Counted from the stretch's first letter, positions 43,867 to 53,174 are shown. The stretch: 64,000 nt of DNA from an uncultured Lysobacteraceae bacterium (GCA_936911875.1 CAKZGB010000018.1:1-64000), one strand, 5' to 3'. Notes: generated by a model from the sequence alone, not told the origin. Numbers and translations: made by a program.

Positions 43867-44826
43867 GTGGTCTGCATCCTCGGCTCCTTCAACGTCGATC
43901 ACGTCTGGCGTTGCGACACGCTGCCGGTTGCGGGTCAGACCCTGCATGGCGAGTACTCCACCGGTCCCGGCGGCAAGGGCTTTAATCAGGCCGTTGCCAC
44001 CGCACGCTGCGGCGTCGATGCGCATTTCATCTGCGCGCTCGGGGACGATGCGGGTGCCGCCTGGGCACGTCAGCTGGCAGCGCAAAGCAATCTGCAGCTG
44101 ATCGCCAAGCAATCGGTGCATCCGACCGGTACTGCCGGGATCTGGGTGGATTCCAAGGCCCACAATGCCATCCTAATTGGTGCGGGTGCCAACGCCGATC
44201 TGGATCCGACCTTTGTGCTGCAACATGCGGCCGATCTGCAAGGTGCACATGTCGTGTTGGCGCAACTGGAGACGCCCCTGCCCTCGGTGACGCAGGCGCT
44301 GCGACTGGCGCATGGTGCCGGCGCATTGACCGTCCTGAATCCCGCACCTGCTCCCCTTGCGCACTTGCCTTCGAACTTGCTCGAGGCGTGCAGTGTCATC
44401 ACGCCCAATGAAACGGAATTGGCGCGCCTGGTACCGGCTCTCGATCCGACAACCGACGTCAAAGCGTTGCCCGATGCCGAACTGCATGCCTTATGTCGTC
44501 GCGCGTTGCCGCACGGCACGGTGGTGGTAACGCTGGGTGAGCAAGGCTGTTTCGTCTCGCATGCGCAGGCGCAACTGCATGGTGACAGCGCCGCCTTCTA
44601 CCGCGTGGCCGCGTCTGCTGCCAATGCCATAGACACCACCGGTGCCGGCGATGCCTTCAACGGAGCGCTATGTGCTTCATTGGCACAACGCTCGCAACTG
44701 GCGTTTGCCGAACACGTGAAATGGGCGTCTGCATTTGCAGCGATCTCGACCGAGCGCCCCGGTGCCGCGTTGTCCATGCCGGATGCGGCCACAGTGACGC
44801 AACGCTACGGGATCGCCTTCCCGTAA
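43867..44826 (+). CDS. PfkB-family carbohydrate/nucleoside kinase
   Basis: A 319-residue ribokinase-like enzyme. GPGGKGFNQAVATARCG near residue 36 and the catalytic/anion-hole DTTGAGDAFNGAL near residue 256 are complete. Substrate could be ribose or a nucleoside; the upstream CNT transporter favours a nucleoside link. The start is GTG. The stop codon forms part of a TAAAAT box before dusB. Confidence 0.9.
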   Translation: MVCILGSFNVDHVWRCDTLPVAGQTLHGEYSTGPGGKGFNQAVATARCGVDAHFICALGDDAGAAWARQLAAQSNLQLIAKQSVHPTGTAGIWVDSKAHNAILIGAGANADLDPTFVLQHAADLQGAHVVLAQLETPLPSVTQALRLAHGAGALTVLNPAPAPLAHLPSNLLEACSVITPNETELARLVPALDPTTDVKALPDAELHALCRRALPHGTVVVTLGEQGCFVSHAQAQLHGDSAAFYRVAASAANAIDTTGAGDAFNGALCASLAQRSQLAFAEHVKWASAFAAISTERPGAALSMPDAATVTQRYGIAFP

Positions 44827-44836
44827 AATGGGGCCC
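44824..44836 (+). promoter_or_regulatory. Start-proximal -10 box before dusB
   Basis: TAAAAT (44824-44829) overlaps the PfkB stop codon and ends seven bases before the dusB ATG at 44837. The arrangement matches the hemE pattern and would give a leaderless dusB message separate from the transporter-kinase unit. Confidence 0.35.
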
Positions 44837-45811
44837 ATGCAGATCGGGCCCTACACCATTGACCCACCGGTGCTGCTGGCGCCAATGGCCGGAGTCACCG
44901 ACAAACCGTTTCGCATGCTGGTCAAACGACTCGGTGCGGGACTGTGCGTGTCCGAAATGACCACTTCCGATCCGCGGTTCTGGAATACATCTAAATCTCT
45001 GCATCGCATGGATCACGAAGGCGAGCCCGCCCCGATAAGTGTGCAGCTCGCAGGTACCGATCCGCAGGTGCTGGCCGAGGCCGCGCGCTACAACGTCGAC
45101 CACGGCGCTCAGATTATCGACATCAACATGGGCTGCCCTGCAAAGAAAGTCTGCAACGTGTGGGCCGGTTCGGCGCTGATGCAGAACGAACCATTGGTCG
45201 CGCAGATTCTCGAGGCCGTGGTGAATGCGGTTGACGTGCCTGTGACTTTAAAGTTCCGCACCGGTTGGGATGCCGAGCATCGCAACGCACCGACCATTGC
45301 GCGCATTGCCGAGGAATCCGGCATCGCGGCCATTGCCATCCACGGCCGGACCCGTGATCAGCAGTATCGCGGTGAGGCCGAGTATCACACCATTGCCCGG
45401 GTCAAGTCGGAACGTTCAATTCCGGTGATCGCCAACGGCGATATCGATTCGCCGCAAAAAGCCGCCGCGGTTTTGCAATACACGGGTGCCGATGCGGTGA
45501 TGGTCGGACGTGCCGCGCAAGGACGTCCGTGGCTGCCCGGACAGATTGCTGCATATCTGCAGCACGGTACGCTGATTCCCGATCCGACACCGCTACAGGT
45601 GCGGGAGATTCTGCTCGAACATCTGGATCGTCTGCACGATTTTTACGGCGAGCTCTCCGGCGTGCGCATCGCCCGCAAGCACTTAGGCTGGTACGCGAAG
45701 GATCATCCGCACGCGGCGGAGTTTCGTGCGCGCGTGAACCGTGTCGATGAAGCCGCGCTACAGCGACAGCTGACGTCCGATTACTTCGAGGCTTTAGCCG
45801 ACGCGGCGTGA
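44837..45811 (+). CDS. dusB: tRNA-dihydrouridine synthase DusB
   Basis: A 324-residue flavoenzyme that reduces uridines in the tRNA D-loop. FMN-barrel features: LLAPMAGVTDKPFR, INMGCPAKKVCN with the catalytic cysteine, HGRTRDQQYRG and NGDIDSPQKA. The C-terminal helical domain is present. The ATG at 44837 matches the E. coli-like N-terminus MxIGxY; an in-frame ATG at 44828 adds three residues. fis, its usual neighbour, is absent. Its last 31 bases overlap the convergent acyltransferase gene. Confidence 0.95.
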   Translation: MQIGPYTIDPPVLLAPMAGVTDKPFRMLVKRLGAGLCVSEMTTSDPRFWNTSKSLHRMDHEGEPAPISVQLAGTDPQVLAEAARYNVDHGAQIIDINMGCPAKKVCNVWAGSALMQNEPLVAQILEAVVNAVDVPVTLKFRTGWDAEHRNAPTIARIAEESGIAAIAIHGRTRDQQYRGEAEYHTIARVKSERSIPVIANGDIDSPQKAAAVLQYTGADAVMVGRAAQGRPWLPGQIAAYLQHGTLIPDPTPLQVREILLEHLDRLHDFYGELSGVRIARKHLGWYAKDHPHAAEFRARVNRVDEAALQRQLTSDYFEALADAA

Positions 45812-47562
45812 GCGGCAATGTAGCGAGCGCGCTTGTGCGGTCGCATGCAATCGATATCGACTTCGATCAGGCCATCGATCGCATCGCCAAAATCCGGATC
45901 GACTCCGAACGCGAGAAAACGCACGCCGCCCGGCTCACACAGTTCGGTGTATTGCTTGTACAGCATCGGCAAGGTGGCACCGACGGCATCCAAGTTCTGA
46001 CGCAGAATGCGGAAGGCCGTCGTCGGATTCGCGGCCTCGTGCACAGGTGGTGCGGCGAAATACGAGAACGGCCGGCGTGAACGACCGAGCTCGTCGACAT
46101 CACCGTAATAGCGGCTGTAATAGGCCACGATCTGATCGCGCGCAGCGGCGGGCAATGCCGCACTGATCGACACCGGACCATACAGATACCGCACGCCCGG
46201 ATTCTGCGCCAGATACGCGCCGATCCCTTGCCACAGATAATCGATGCTTCGACCGCCCCAATAGGCCGGCACCACGAAACTGCGGCCCAGCTCCATGCCC
46301 TGTGCGATGCGCGCGATGGCCTTTTCGGAATACTCGAACAGCGACGCCGTGTACCAGCCGCCGATGCCGCGTTCGGCCAGGACTTGCGCGCCGCGACTGA
46401 TCCGATACGCGCCGGCTACCTGTTTCTGCCGCTCGTCCCACAACACAATGTGCTCGTACCAGGTGTCATAGGCATCCGTGTCGAAGGCACGCCCCGTCCC
46501 CTCACCCACCGCGCGAAACGTGAGCTCGCGCAAGCGACCGATTTCACGCAGCAACGGCGAATCGGCATTCAAGCGACCGCACAGAATTTTTTGCCCGTCG
46601 GACGTCTGACCCAAGGTGCGCAGCTTGCGAATCGCATGTTCGACTTGCACCTGCGGCACGGTATCAATAATTGGCTCGGGCCCCATCGGCGCCGACTCGG
46701 GTGCAAACTTACCGATCGCATGCAGTGCGTTGCGAACCAGACTCAGCGCATCATCGGCAGCCATGTCCTGCGGCAAGCTCATCGGCTCACCTACCTGCAG
46801 CTGCAGACGGCGACCGCGGCGTGCAAACATCTCGCGAGCCAGCAAGGTCGTGCCCAATGCCTTATTAATGGTGGAGGCCCCATAAAACAAGGCGGAATTG
46901 CGCGCCTTCACCCGGACCGGCAAGACGCGCGCACCGGTGCGACGCGCAAAGCGGACAAAACCACGGCGCCACGGTCCATCCTGGATACCACGCAGACCCA
47001 GACGCGCCACTTCACCGGCGGGAAACACGATCACGCATTCGTCGCGCAGCAGCGATTCTTCGATGGCATTCACGCTCTCCGCGGTTGGTCGCCCACCCAG
47101 AATTCGCACCGGCAACAGCAGGCCATCGAGATTGCCGATCTGCTGCAGAAAATCATTGGCCACGATCCGCACATCACGACGCACGCGGCCCACCTCATGC
47201 AGTAGGGCCAACGCATCGAGCGCACCGAGCGGATGATTGGCCACGATCAGCAGGCGACCCGTCGCGGGGATGCGACCGCGATCGGCATCGGCACACTCGT
47301 GGTGCACACCAAGAAACTCGAGAGCAGCCTTCACAAAGGCAAAATCACGTAACTCCCGATTACAGGCAATGAACTCGCGGATTGCATCCATTCGTGACCA
47401 GCGGGAGATGCCTCGGACCAGCGGACGTGCCAGCAGGCCGCGACGGCCTTCAAACCATTGGGGATAGCGATGAGCCAGTTGCTGCTGCAAGTCCTGCATG
47501 GCGCGGGTCAGAAATCGGAAGTTGGGACACTGGTCACTGTGACGCCCAATTGCGAAGGCCAT
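45781..47562 (-). CDS. OlsF-like bifunctional acyltransferase (ornithine/aminolipid synthesis)
   Basis: A 593-residue fusion. The N-terminal half is a PlsC-type acyltransferase (ANHPLGALDALALL and VFPAGEVARLGL); the C-terminal half is an OlsB-type GNAT/haemolysin acyltransferase (AYRISRGAQVLAERGIGGWYTASLFEYSEKAIARIAQGMELGRSFVVP). This order, O-acyl then N-acyl, matches OlsF, which makes ornithine lipids from ornithine and acyl donors. Substrate is inferred from fusion architecture. The ATG at 47499 is an alternative start that begins nearer the conserved region; neither has a clear ribosome-binding site. Confidence 0.8.
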   Translation of the reverse strand: MAFAIGRHSDQCPNFRFLTRAMQDLQQQLAHRYPQWFEGRRGLLARPLVRGISRWSRMDAIREFIACNRELRDFAFVKAALEFLGVHHECADADRGRIPATGRLLIVANHPLGALDALALLHEVGRVRRDVRIVANDFLQQIGNLDGLLLPVRILGGRPTAESVNAIEESLLRDECVIVFPAGEVARLGLRGIQDGPWRRGFVRFARRTGARVLPVRVKARNSALFYGASTINKALGTTLLAREMFARRGRRLQLQVGEPMSLPQDMAADDALSLVRNALHAIGKFAPESAPMGPEPIIDTVPQVQVEHAIRKLRTLGQTSDGQKILCGRLNADSPLLREIGRLRELTFRAVGEGTGRAFDTDAYDTWYEHIVLWDERQKQVAGAYRISRGAQVLAERGIGGWYTASLFEYSEKAIARIAQGMELGRSFVVPAYWGGRSIDYLWQGIGAYLAQNPGVRYLYGPVSISAALPAAARDQIVAYYSRYYGDVDELGRSRRPFSYFAAPPVHEAANPTTAFRILRQNLDAVGATLPMLYKQYTELCEPGGVRFLAFGVDPDFGDAIDGLIEVDIDCMRPHKRARYIAAHAASAKASK

Positions 47563-47660
47563 GTGGCGATTTGGTTGCGAAAAGATGACGATCAGCCAAA
47601 CCGGTTGCCGCCCGATTTCTTGCTAACCTAGCCGAACCGTGACAAAATGTGCGGTCTCAT

Positions 47661-47688
47661 ATATCTTTCCATCCGTATAAAGGGATAT
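47661..47688 (+). promoter_or_regulatory. Possible hairpin masking the metK ribosome-binding site
   Basis: ATATCTTT (47661-47668) can pair with AAAGGGATAT (47679-47688) over eight pairs including two G-U wobbles. The right arm includes the AGGG that serves as Shine-Dalgarno sequence for metK. It does not match a known SAM riboswitch. Confidence 0.3.
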
Positions 47689-47694
47689 AAGCCC

Positions 47695-48927
47695 ATGTCG
47701 AACTACCTGTTCACTTCGGAATCGGTCTCCGAAGGCCATCCGGACAAGATCGCCGACCAGATCTCCGATGCCGTGCTGGACGCCATCCTGGCTCAGGACA
47801 AGCGCGCACGTGTCGCCTGTGAAACGCTGGTCAAGACCGGCGCCGCCATCGTTGCCGGCGAAGTGACCACTTCCGCTTGGGTTGATATCGAAGGCCTGGC
47901 TCGCGATGTCATCAACAAGATCGGTTACAACAATTCCGACGTCGGTTTCGATGGCCATACCTGCGCCATCATCAACATGCTCGGCAAGCAGTCGCCTGAC
48001 ATTGCTGCCGGCGTCGACGGCACGTCCAAGAAAGCCAAAAAGCCCGAAGAAATGGGTGCCGGCGATCAGGGCCTGATGTTCGGTTACGCCTGTAACGAAG
48101 CTCCGGAACATATGCCGGCGCCGTTGTACTACTCGCACCGTCTGGTCGAACAGCAAGCCAAGGTCCGTAAGGCCAAGAACAGCAAGCTGCCGTGGCTGCG
48201 TCCCGACGCCAAGTCGCAAGTAACCCTGCGTTACGACGAGACCCACAACGTGATCGGTCTCGATGCTGTCGTGCTGTCGACCCAACACGATCCGGGCATC
48301 AAGCAAAAGGACATCATCGAAGGCGTCCGCGAATACATCCTGAAGCCGGTCCTGCCGAAGAAGTGGTACGACTCGCTGCCGAAGAACAAAGTGCACATCA
48401 ACCCGACCGGCATCTTTGTGATCGGCGGTCCGGTGGGTGACTGCGGTCTGACCGGCCGCAAGATCATCGTCGACACCTACGGCGGCATGGCCCGTCACGG
48501 TGGCGGTGCATTCTCCGGTAAGGATCCGTCCAAGGTCGACCGTTCCGCAGCTTATGCGGCCCGTTACGTCGCCAAGAACGTCGTCGAAGCCGGCCTGGCC
48601 GACAAGTGCGAAGTGCAAGTCTCCTACGCCATCGGCGTCGCCGAGCCGACTTCGATTTCGGTCACCACCTTCGGTACCGGTCGCATCAGCGATGACCAAA
48701 TCGAAAAGCTGATCCGCGCTCACTTCGATCTGCGTCCTTACGGCATCGTCAAGATGCTGGACCTGGTCCACCCGATCTATCAGCCGACTGCAGCTTACGG
48801 TCATTTCGGCCGCAAGCCGTACGAGCTGACCTACACGGATCTCGAAGGCAACTCCGAAACCGCAACTGCGTTCTCGTGGGAAAAGACCGACAAGGCCGAA
48901 ATCCTGCGCAAGGCTGCCAAGCTGTAA
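47695..48927 (+). CDS. metK: S-adenosylmethionine synthetase
   Basis: A 410-residue enzyme making SAM from methionine and ATP. FTSESVSEGHPDKIADQISDAVLDA at the start, GAGDQGLMFGYA and the glycine-rich GGGAFSGKDPSKVDRSAAYAARY are intact. The ATG at 47695 follows AGGG by ten bases; an upstream frame extension is rejected because it starts with a non-conserved leader. Part of the methyl-cycle neighbourhood with ahcY and metF. Confidence 0.98.
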   Translation: MSNYLFTSESVSEGHPDKIADQISDAVLDAILAQDKRARVACETLVKTGAAIVAGEVTTSAWVDIEGLARDVINKIGYNNSDVGFDGHTCAIINMLGKQSPDIAAGVDGTSKKAKKPEEMGAGDQGLMFGYACNEAPEHMPAPLYYSHRLVEQQAKVRKAKNSKLPWLRPDAKSQVTLRYDETHNVIGLDAVVLSTQHDPGIKQKDIIEGVREYILKPVLPKKWYDSLPKNKVHINPTGIFVIGGPVGDCGLTGRKIIVDTYGGMARHGGGAFSGKDPSKVDRSAAYAARYVAKNVVEAGLADKCEVQVSYAIGVAEPTSISVTTFGTGRISDDQIEKLIRAHFDLRPYGIVKMLDLVHPIYQPTAAYGHFGRKPYELTYTDLEGNSETATAFSWEKTDKAEILRKAAKL

Positions 48928-48946
48928 GGCAACTCCTTACACGCAC

Positions 48947-48981
48947 AAAAAAACGGGATCCGATCGGGTCCCGTTTTTTTT
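48947..48981. terminator. Bidirectional terminator between metK and the S9 peptidase
   Basis: A nine-bp stem (48953-48961 with 48966-48974, one G-U pair, loop GATC) is preceded by A7 and followed by T8, so it gives a U-tract on both strands. It ends metK on the plus strand and the peptidase gene on the minus strand. Confidence 0.9.
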
Positions 48982-48998
48982 GGCTTCAATTACCGCTG

Positions 48999-51491
48999 TT
49001 ACGGTTTGGCGTTCTTGACGTAACGATCCAGCCACGCATCTTCTTCGGCCAGCATATGCAGGATCGACTCGCGGGCGCGATAGGCATGCGATTCGTTCGG
49101 CAGCATGACTAGGCGTGCATTGCCGCCCAGACCCTTGACTGCTGCCAACATGCGCTCGCTCTGAATTGGGAACGTGCCGGAGTTGTTGTCGTCGATGCCG
49201 TGAATCATTAGCAGGTTGTCTTTGATGTTTTCGGCAAAGTTGAACGGCGACATGTCGCGGTAAACATCCTTAGCATCCCAGTAGTTCCGTTCTTCGGACT
49301 GGAACCCGAACGGGGTCAGCGTGCGGTTGTAGGCGCCGCTACGTGCGATGCCGGCTTTGAACAGGCGCGAATGGGCCAGCAGGTTCGCCGTCATAAAGGC
49401 ACCGTACGAGTGACCGCCAATGGCCATCCGGTTGCGGTCACCCACGCCACGACGGACCAGTTCATCGACCGCTGCTTGTGCATCATCGACAAGTTGACGG
49501 ATGTAGGTGTCGTTGGGTTCGGCCTTGCCTTCGCCCACAATCGGGAACGAAGGATTGTCCAGCACCGCATAACCGCGTGCAAGGAACGGCAGCGGGCCCC
49601 AATAGCTGATGCTGTTGAAACGGTACGGTGAGCCTTTAACCTGCGAAGCGGCCGCTGCTGATTTGAACTCTGCCGGATACGCCCACATCAGCACGGGCAA
49701 CGGCTTGTCCTTACCTGCAGTGAAATTGGGCGGCAAATACAGATTGCCGGACAGCTCCACACCATCGGCGCGCTTGTAGCGAATCAGTTCCTTGCTGATT
49801 TTGGACAACTGCGGCAACGGATTTTTGTTCGATGTCAGTTGACGCACAGGCTTGGTACTCGCTTCGTTATTGCCTGTATCCATGACAAAAATGTTGGCGG
49901 GATCCTGTTGCGATTCGCGACTGACCAGCAGGCGCTTGGCATCGGCATCCAGCAACGCAACCGGCGATTCGTAGTACGGTGCCTGCGAGCGGAACAGACG
50001 CGTGGTACTCAAGTCCTTGAGCAACTGACGATCCAGGAACGGACGATCGCCCTCCGGTGAGGCACCGGCACCAATCCGGTAGATCGACTGGCCATCGGAA
50101 CTCAGTTGAATCACGCGTTTGCCCGCAGCATTCGCTTGCGTGACGACCGATCCCGGATTTTTGTAGGCATCTTCGCTGGAACCCTGATACACCAGCGCCG
50201 GCTTGATCTCCGGACGATCGGGCGCAATACGCCATTGTTTTTGCTGGCGGGTCTTCCACCAGTATTCACTGACCAGTGCAAGATCCGGACCGGACCACAG
50301 AACGCCTGCATAACGCGATTGGAGCTGTACCAGTTCGCGTGCGGGTGTGTTGAAGGGTGCAGCCTGCATCTTGACCACATCGCGCACCTCGACCTGCCGC
50401 GACGGATCACCACCATCCGCAGCCTCAGCCCATACCAGGGTTGCCGGCGCATCGGTACGCCAGCTGACGGAACGCACGCCTTGGCGCACGGCATCATTGC
50501 CGTTGGGCAAACCCTCGATCAACGGAACATCCGCAATCTGCTGTACGGTCTTGCCCTGCAGATCCCTGACGGCAATGCGCGAGGGGAACGCACCGACCGG
50601 CACTGCATACGAGAACGGACGGCGTACGACTTGCGTCAGCACATAGCGTCCATCGGGCGACACCGAGGTCGAATCGTACATCTGCGGGCTGCCGATTTTG
50701 CGTACCGCGCCTGTGTTGGCATCAACGACTGCCAGCTGCGTTGTCAGATAGTATTCGAGCAAGGAGGCATCTTCCTCGTTCGTCAGCAAGTCCTGATACG
50801 TCCGCAACTGACGTACGCCGGCGCCCTGCTCGGACTGCTGAATCACCGGACCGGTCGGCACGCCTGCTTTCGGCATGCGCACTTCGTTGCTGACTCGCAT
50901 CGTCACCAGCAACTGACGGCTGTCGGGCAGCCATTCAAACCCTTGCTCGGTCACCGAGTTCAAATCGACGCTTTCGATTTCGCGAGCGCGTCGTGCGGCC
51001 ACGTCCACCACCCACAGCCGGTTGGAACCTGCCTCCGGGTTGACGTTGGTGAAGGCAATGCGGGATTGATCCGGCGACCAGGCGAGTGATGCGATGCTCA
51101 GATCACGCGGCAGACCCTCAATCTTGACCTTTTCACCCGTCGCGATATTCAGCAGTTCGAACGAGCGGTTGAAACTGAAGCGACTGGCAGAGAAATAGCG
51201 CGGATGAATGCGCAGACCGCCAAGTTTGAGTTCGGGCTGCGCGACCACGCTGATCGGTGGCAAGGCCGGCGTCTCGGAGACCACCGCCCAATCACGGCGC
51301 GGACTCAAGCTCAGTGACGGCGGACGCGGAGCATCCACAATATCTTTGAGAATCGCGACGGGCTCGCGATAGCCTGTGTCACCAACGGCGGCGGCCGGCG
51401 TCGTGGCATCCTGCGCATGCAGTGGTGCGGCGCTCAGCAGCGCGCCGGCCAGGCACAGACTCAGGACGGTTGGAACAAGCGGAAGTTGCAT
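48999..51491 (-). CDS. Exported S9-family (prolyl oligopeptidase-type) peptidase
   Basis: An 830-residue periplasmic serine peptidase. A signal peptide (QLPLVPTVLSLCLAGALLSAAPLHAQD) precedes a beta-propeller region and a C-terminal alpha/beta hydrolase. The nucleophile lies in GGHSYGAFM (about residue 694), with the aspartate in HGIDDNN (about 769) and the histidine in NESHAYR (about 801). Relatives act as glutamyl or dipeptidyl endopeptidases; specificity is not predictable here. The ATG at 51491 follows AGGGGATTTC and gives the natural signal peptide. Confidence 0.9.
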   Translation of the reverse strand: MQLPLVPTVLSLCLAGALLSAAPLHAQDATTPAAAVGDTGYREPVAILKDIVDAPRPPSLSLSPRRDWAVVSETPALPPISVVAQPELKLGGLRIHPRYFSASRFSFNRSFELLNIATGEKVKIEGLPRDLSIASLAWSPDQSRIAFTNVNPEAGSNRLWVVDVAARRAREIESVDLNSVTEQGFEWLPDSRQLLVTMRVSNEVRMPKAGVPTGPVIQQSEQGAGVRQLRTYQDLLTNEEDASLLEYYLTTQLAVVDANTGAVRKIGSPQMYDSTSVSPDGRYVLTQVVRRPFSYAVPVGAFPSRIAVRDLQGKTVQQIADVPLIEGLPNGNDAVRQGVRSVSWRTDAPATLVWAEAADGGDPSRQVEVRDVVKMQAAPFNTPARELVQLQSRYAGVLWSGPDLALVSEYWWKTRQQKQWRIAPDRPEIKPALVYQGSSEDAYKNPGSVVTQANAAGKRVIQLSSDGQSIYRIGAGASPEGDRPFLDRQLLKDLSTTRLFRSQAPYYESPVALLDADAKRLLVSRESQQDPANIFVMDTGNNEASTKPVRQLTSNKNPLPQLSKISKELIRYKRADGVELSGNLYLPPNFTAGKDKPLPVLMWAYPAEFKSAAAASQVKGSPYRFNSISYWGPLPFLARGYAVLDNPSFPIVGEGKAEPNDTYIRQLVDDAQAAVDELVRRGVGDRNRMAIGGHSYGAFMTANLLAHSRLFKAGIARSGAYNRTLTPFGFQSEERNYWDAKDVYRDMSPFNFAENIKDNLLMIHGIDDNNSGTFPIQSERMLAAVKGLGGNARLVMLPNESHAYRARESILHMLAEEDAWLDRYVKNAKP

Positions 51492-51581
51492 GAAATCCCC
51501 TAAACATGTGTGATTCACCAGCGTAGGACAAATTCATCGAGTCCGCCCCCTGCCATTAGTCCTGCCTGCCCGAGTAAGACA

Positions 51582-51612
51582 TTGATTTTGCGGTGAAATT
51601 TACCCTTATAAT
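51582..51612 (+). promoter_or_regulatory. Promoter of the SAH riboswitch-ahcY-metF unit
   Basis: A perfect TATAAT (51607-51612) with TTGATT (51582-51587) upstream, a 19-base spacer, slightly long. Transcription would start at about 51618-51619, exactly at the first base of riboswitch stem P1. Confidence 0.65.
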
Positions 51613-51618
51613 GGACAC

Positions 51619-51695
51619 TCGCCAAGGGACGCTGCGACTCGGACACGAGCCAGGCTTGGTGACTACAACGTGATTTCTGTGCAACTGCGTCCTCC
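51619..51695 (+). ncRNA. SAH riboswitch controlling ahcY
   Basis: The 5' leader of ahcY matches the S-adenosylhomocysteine riboswitch. P1 is 51619-51626 with 51655-51662; the core words CGCTGCGAC and GCCAGGC and the downstream GCAACTGCG are at the expected places. A short P2 (CTCG 51638-51641 with CGAG 51646-51649) and the P4 pseudoknot GGACGC (51627-51632) with GCGTCC (51687-51692) can form. Compared with the consensus, P1 and P4 differ by paired changes, supporting the structure. CTCC at 51692-51695 can pair with the ahcY ribosome-binding GGAG (51716-51719), a route to translational activation by SAH. Confidence 0.88.
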
Positions 51696-51728
51696 CTCAT
51701 TTTTTCATTTTGATTGGAGACTGCACGC

Positions 51729-53174
51729 ATGAATGCGCACGTTAAAACTTTTTCGCAAGACGGTGACTACAAGGTTGCCGATATTTCGCTGGCCGATTGG
51801 GGCCGCAAGGAACTCGATATCGCCGAGCACGAGATGCCCGGCCTGATGTCGATTCGCCGCAAGTACGCCGCTGAGCAATCCCTCAAGGGTGTCCGCATCA
51901 CCGGCTCGCTGCACATGACCATTCAAACCGGCGTGCTGATTGAAACGCTGGTGGATCTCGGCGCCGATGTGCGTTGGGCCAGCTGCAACATCTTCTCGAC
52001 GCAGGACCATGCCGCTGCCGCCATTGCCAAGGCCGGCGTGCCGGTGTTCGCCTGGAAGGGCGAATCGCTCGAAGAATACTGGGACTGCACGCTCAGCGCG
52101 CTGTCCTTCCCCGATGGCAACGGCGGATTCCTCGGTCCGCAAATGGTCGTGGACGATGGCGGCGACGTCACGCTGCTGATCCACAAGGGTTACGCACTGG
52201 AAACCAAGGGCGACACGTGGGTGGACACGCCTTCGTCCAATCACGAAGAACAGGTGATCAAGAACCTGCTCAAGCGCGTTACCGCTGAGCGTCCGGGTTT
52301 CTGGACCACTGTCGTCAAGGACTGGAAGGGCATTTCCGAAGAAACCACCACCGGCGTGCATCGTCTGTATCAGCTGTCGCAGGACGGCGAACTGCTGGTG
52401 CCGGCCATCAACGTCAACGACTCGGTGACCAAGTCCAAGTTCGACAACTTGTACGGCTGCCGCGAATCGCTGGCCGACGGTCTCAAGCGCGCAATGGACG
52501 TGATGCTGGCCGGCAAGGTGGCTGTGGTCTGCGGTTACGGCGATGTCGGCAAGGGTTCGGCACACTCGCTGCGTGCTTACGGCGCCCGCGTCGTCGTGAC
52601 CGAAATCGATCCGATCAATGCCCTGCAAGCGGCAATGGAAGGCTTTGAAGTCAACACCGTTGAAAGCACTCTGGGCACCGGTGACATCTACGTCACCACC
52701 ACCGGCAACAAGGATGTCATCACGCTCGACCAGATGAGCAAGATGAAGGACCAGGCCATCGTCTGCAACATCGGTCACTTCGACAATGAAATCCAAGTCG
52801 ATGCGCTGAAGGAATCGGGCGCTACGCATCTGAACATCAAGCCGCAAGTCGACAAGTTCACCTTTGCGACCGGTAACAGCATCTTCCTGTTGGCCGAAGG
52901 CCGTCTCGTCAATTTGGGCTGCGCCACCGGTCACCCGAGCTTTGTTATGTCGAACTCGTTCTCGAACCAGACGCTGGCCCAGATCGACCTGTGGAAGAAC
53001 AAAGACACCTACGAAAACAAGGTCTACATTCTGCCGAAGAAGCTCGACGAAGAAGTGGCCCGCCTGCATCTCGAAAAGATCGGTGTGGTGCTGACGCGTC
53101 TGACGCCGGAACAGGCAGCGTATCTGGGCGTTGATGTGGACGGCCCGTACAAGCCCGAACATTACCGTTACTAA
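51729..53174 (+). CDS. ahcY: S-adenosylhomocysteine hydrolase
   Basis: A 481-residue NAD-dependent enzyme that splits SAH into adenosine and homocysteine, relieving methyltransferase inhibition. The motifs SLHMTIQTGVLIETLVDLGADVRWASCNIFSTQDHAAAA, VCGYGDVGKGSAHSLRAYGARV (NAD-binding) and the C-terminal DGPYKPEHYRY are intact. The ATG at 51729 follows TTGGAGA; an upstream TTG (51714) would lie in that site. Expression is set by the SAH riboswitch. metF follows after 13 bases. Confidence 0.98.
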   Translation: MNAHVKTFSQDGDYKVADISLADWGRKELDIAEHEMPGLMSIRRKYAAEQSLKGVRITGSLHMTIQTGVLIETLVDLGADVRWASCNIFSTQDHAAAAIAKAGVPVFAWKGESLEEYWDCTLSALSFPDGNGGFLGPQMVVDDGGDVTLLIHKGYALETKGDTWVDTPSSNHEEQVIKNLLKRVTAERPGFWTTVVKDWKGISEETTTGVHRLYQLSQDGELLVPAINVNDSVTKSKFDNLYGCRESLADGLKRAMDVMLAGKVAVVCGYGDVGKGSAHSLRAYGARVVVTEIDPINALQAAMEGFEVNTVESTLGTGDIYVTTTGNKDVITLDQMSKMKDQAIVCNIGHFDNEIQVDALKESGATHLNIKPQVDKFTFATGNSIFLLAEGRLVNLGCATGHPSFVMSNSFSNQTLAQIDLWKNKDTYENKVYILPKKLDEEVARLHLEKIGVVLTRLTPEQAAYLGVDVDGPYKPEHYRY

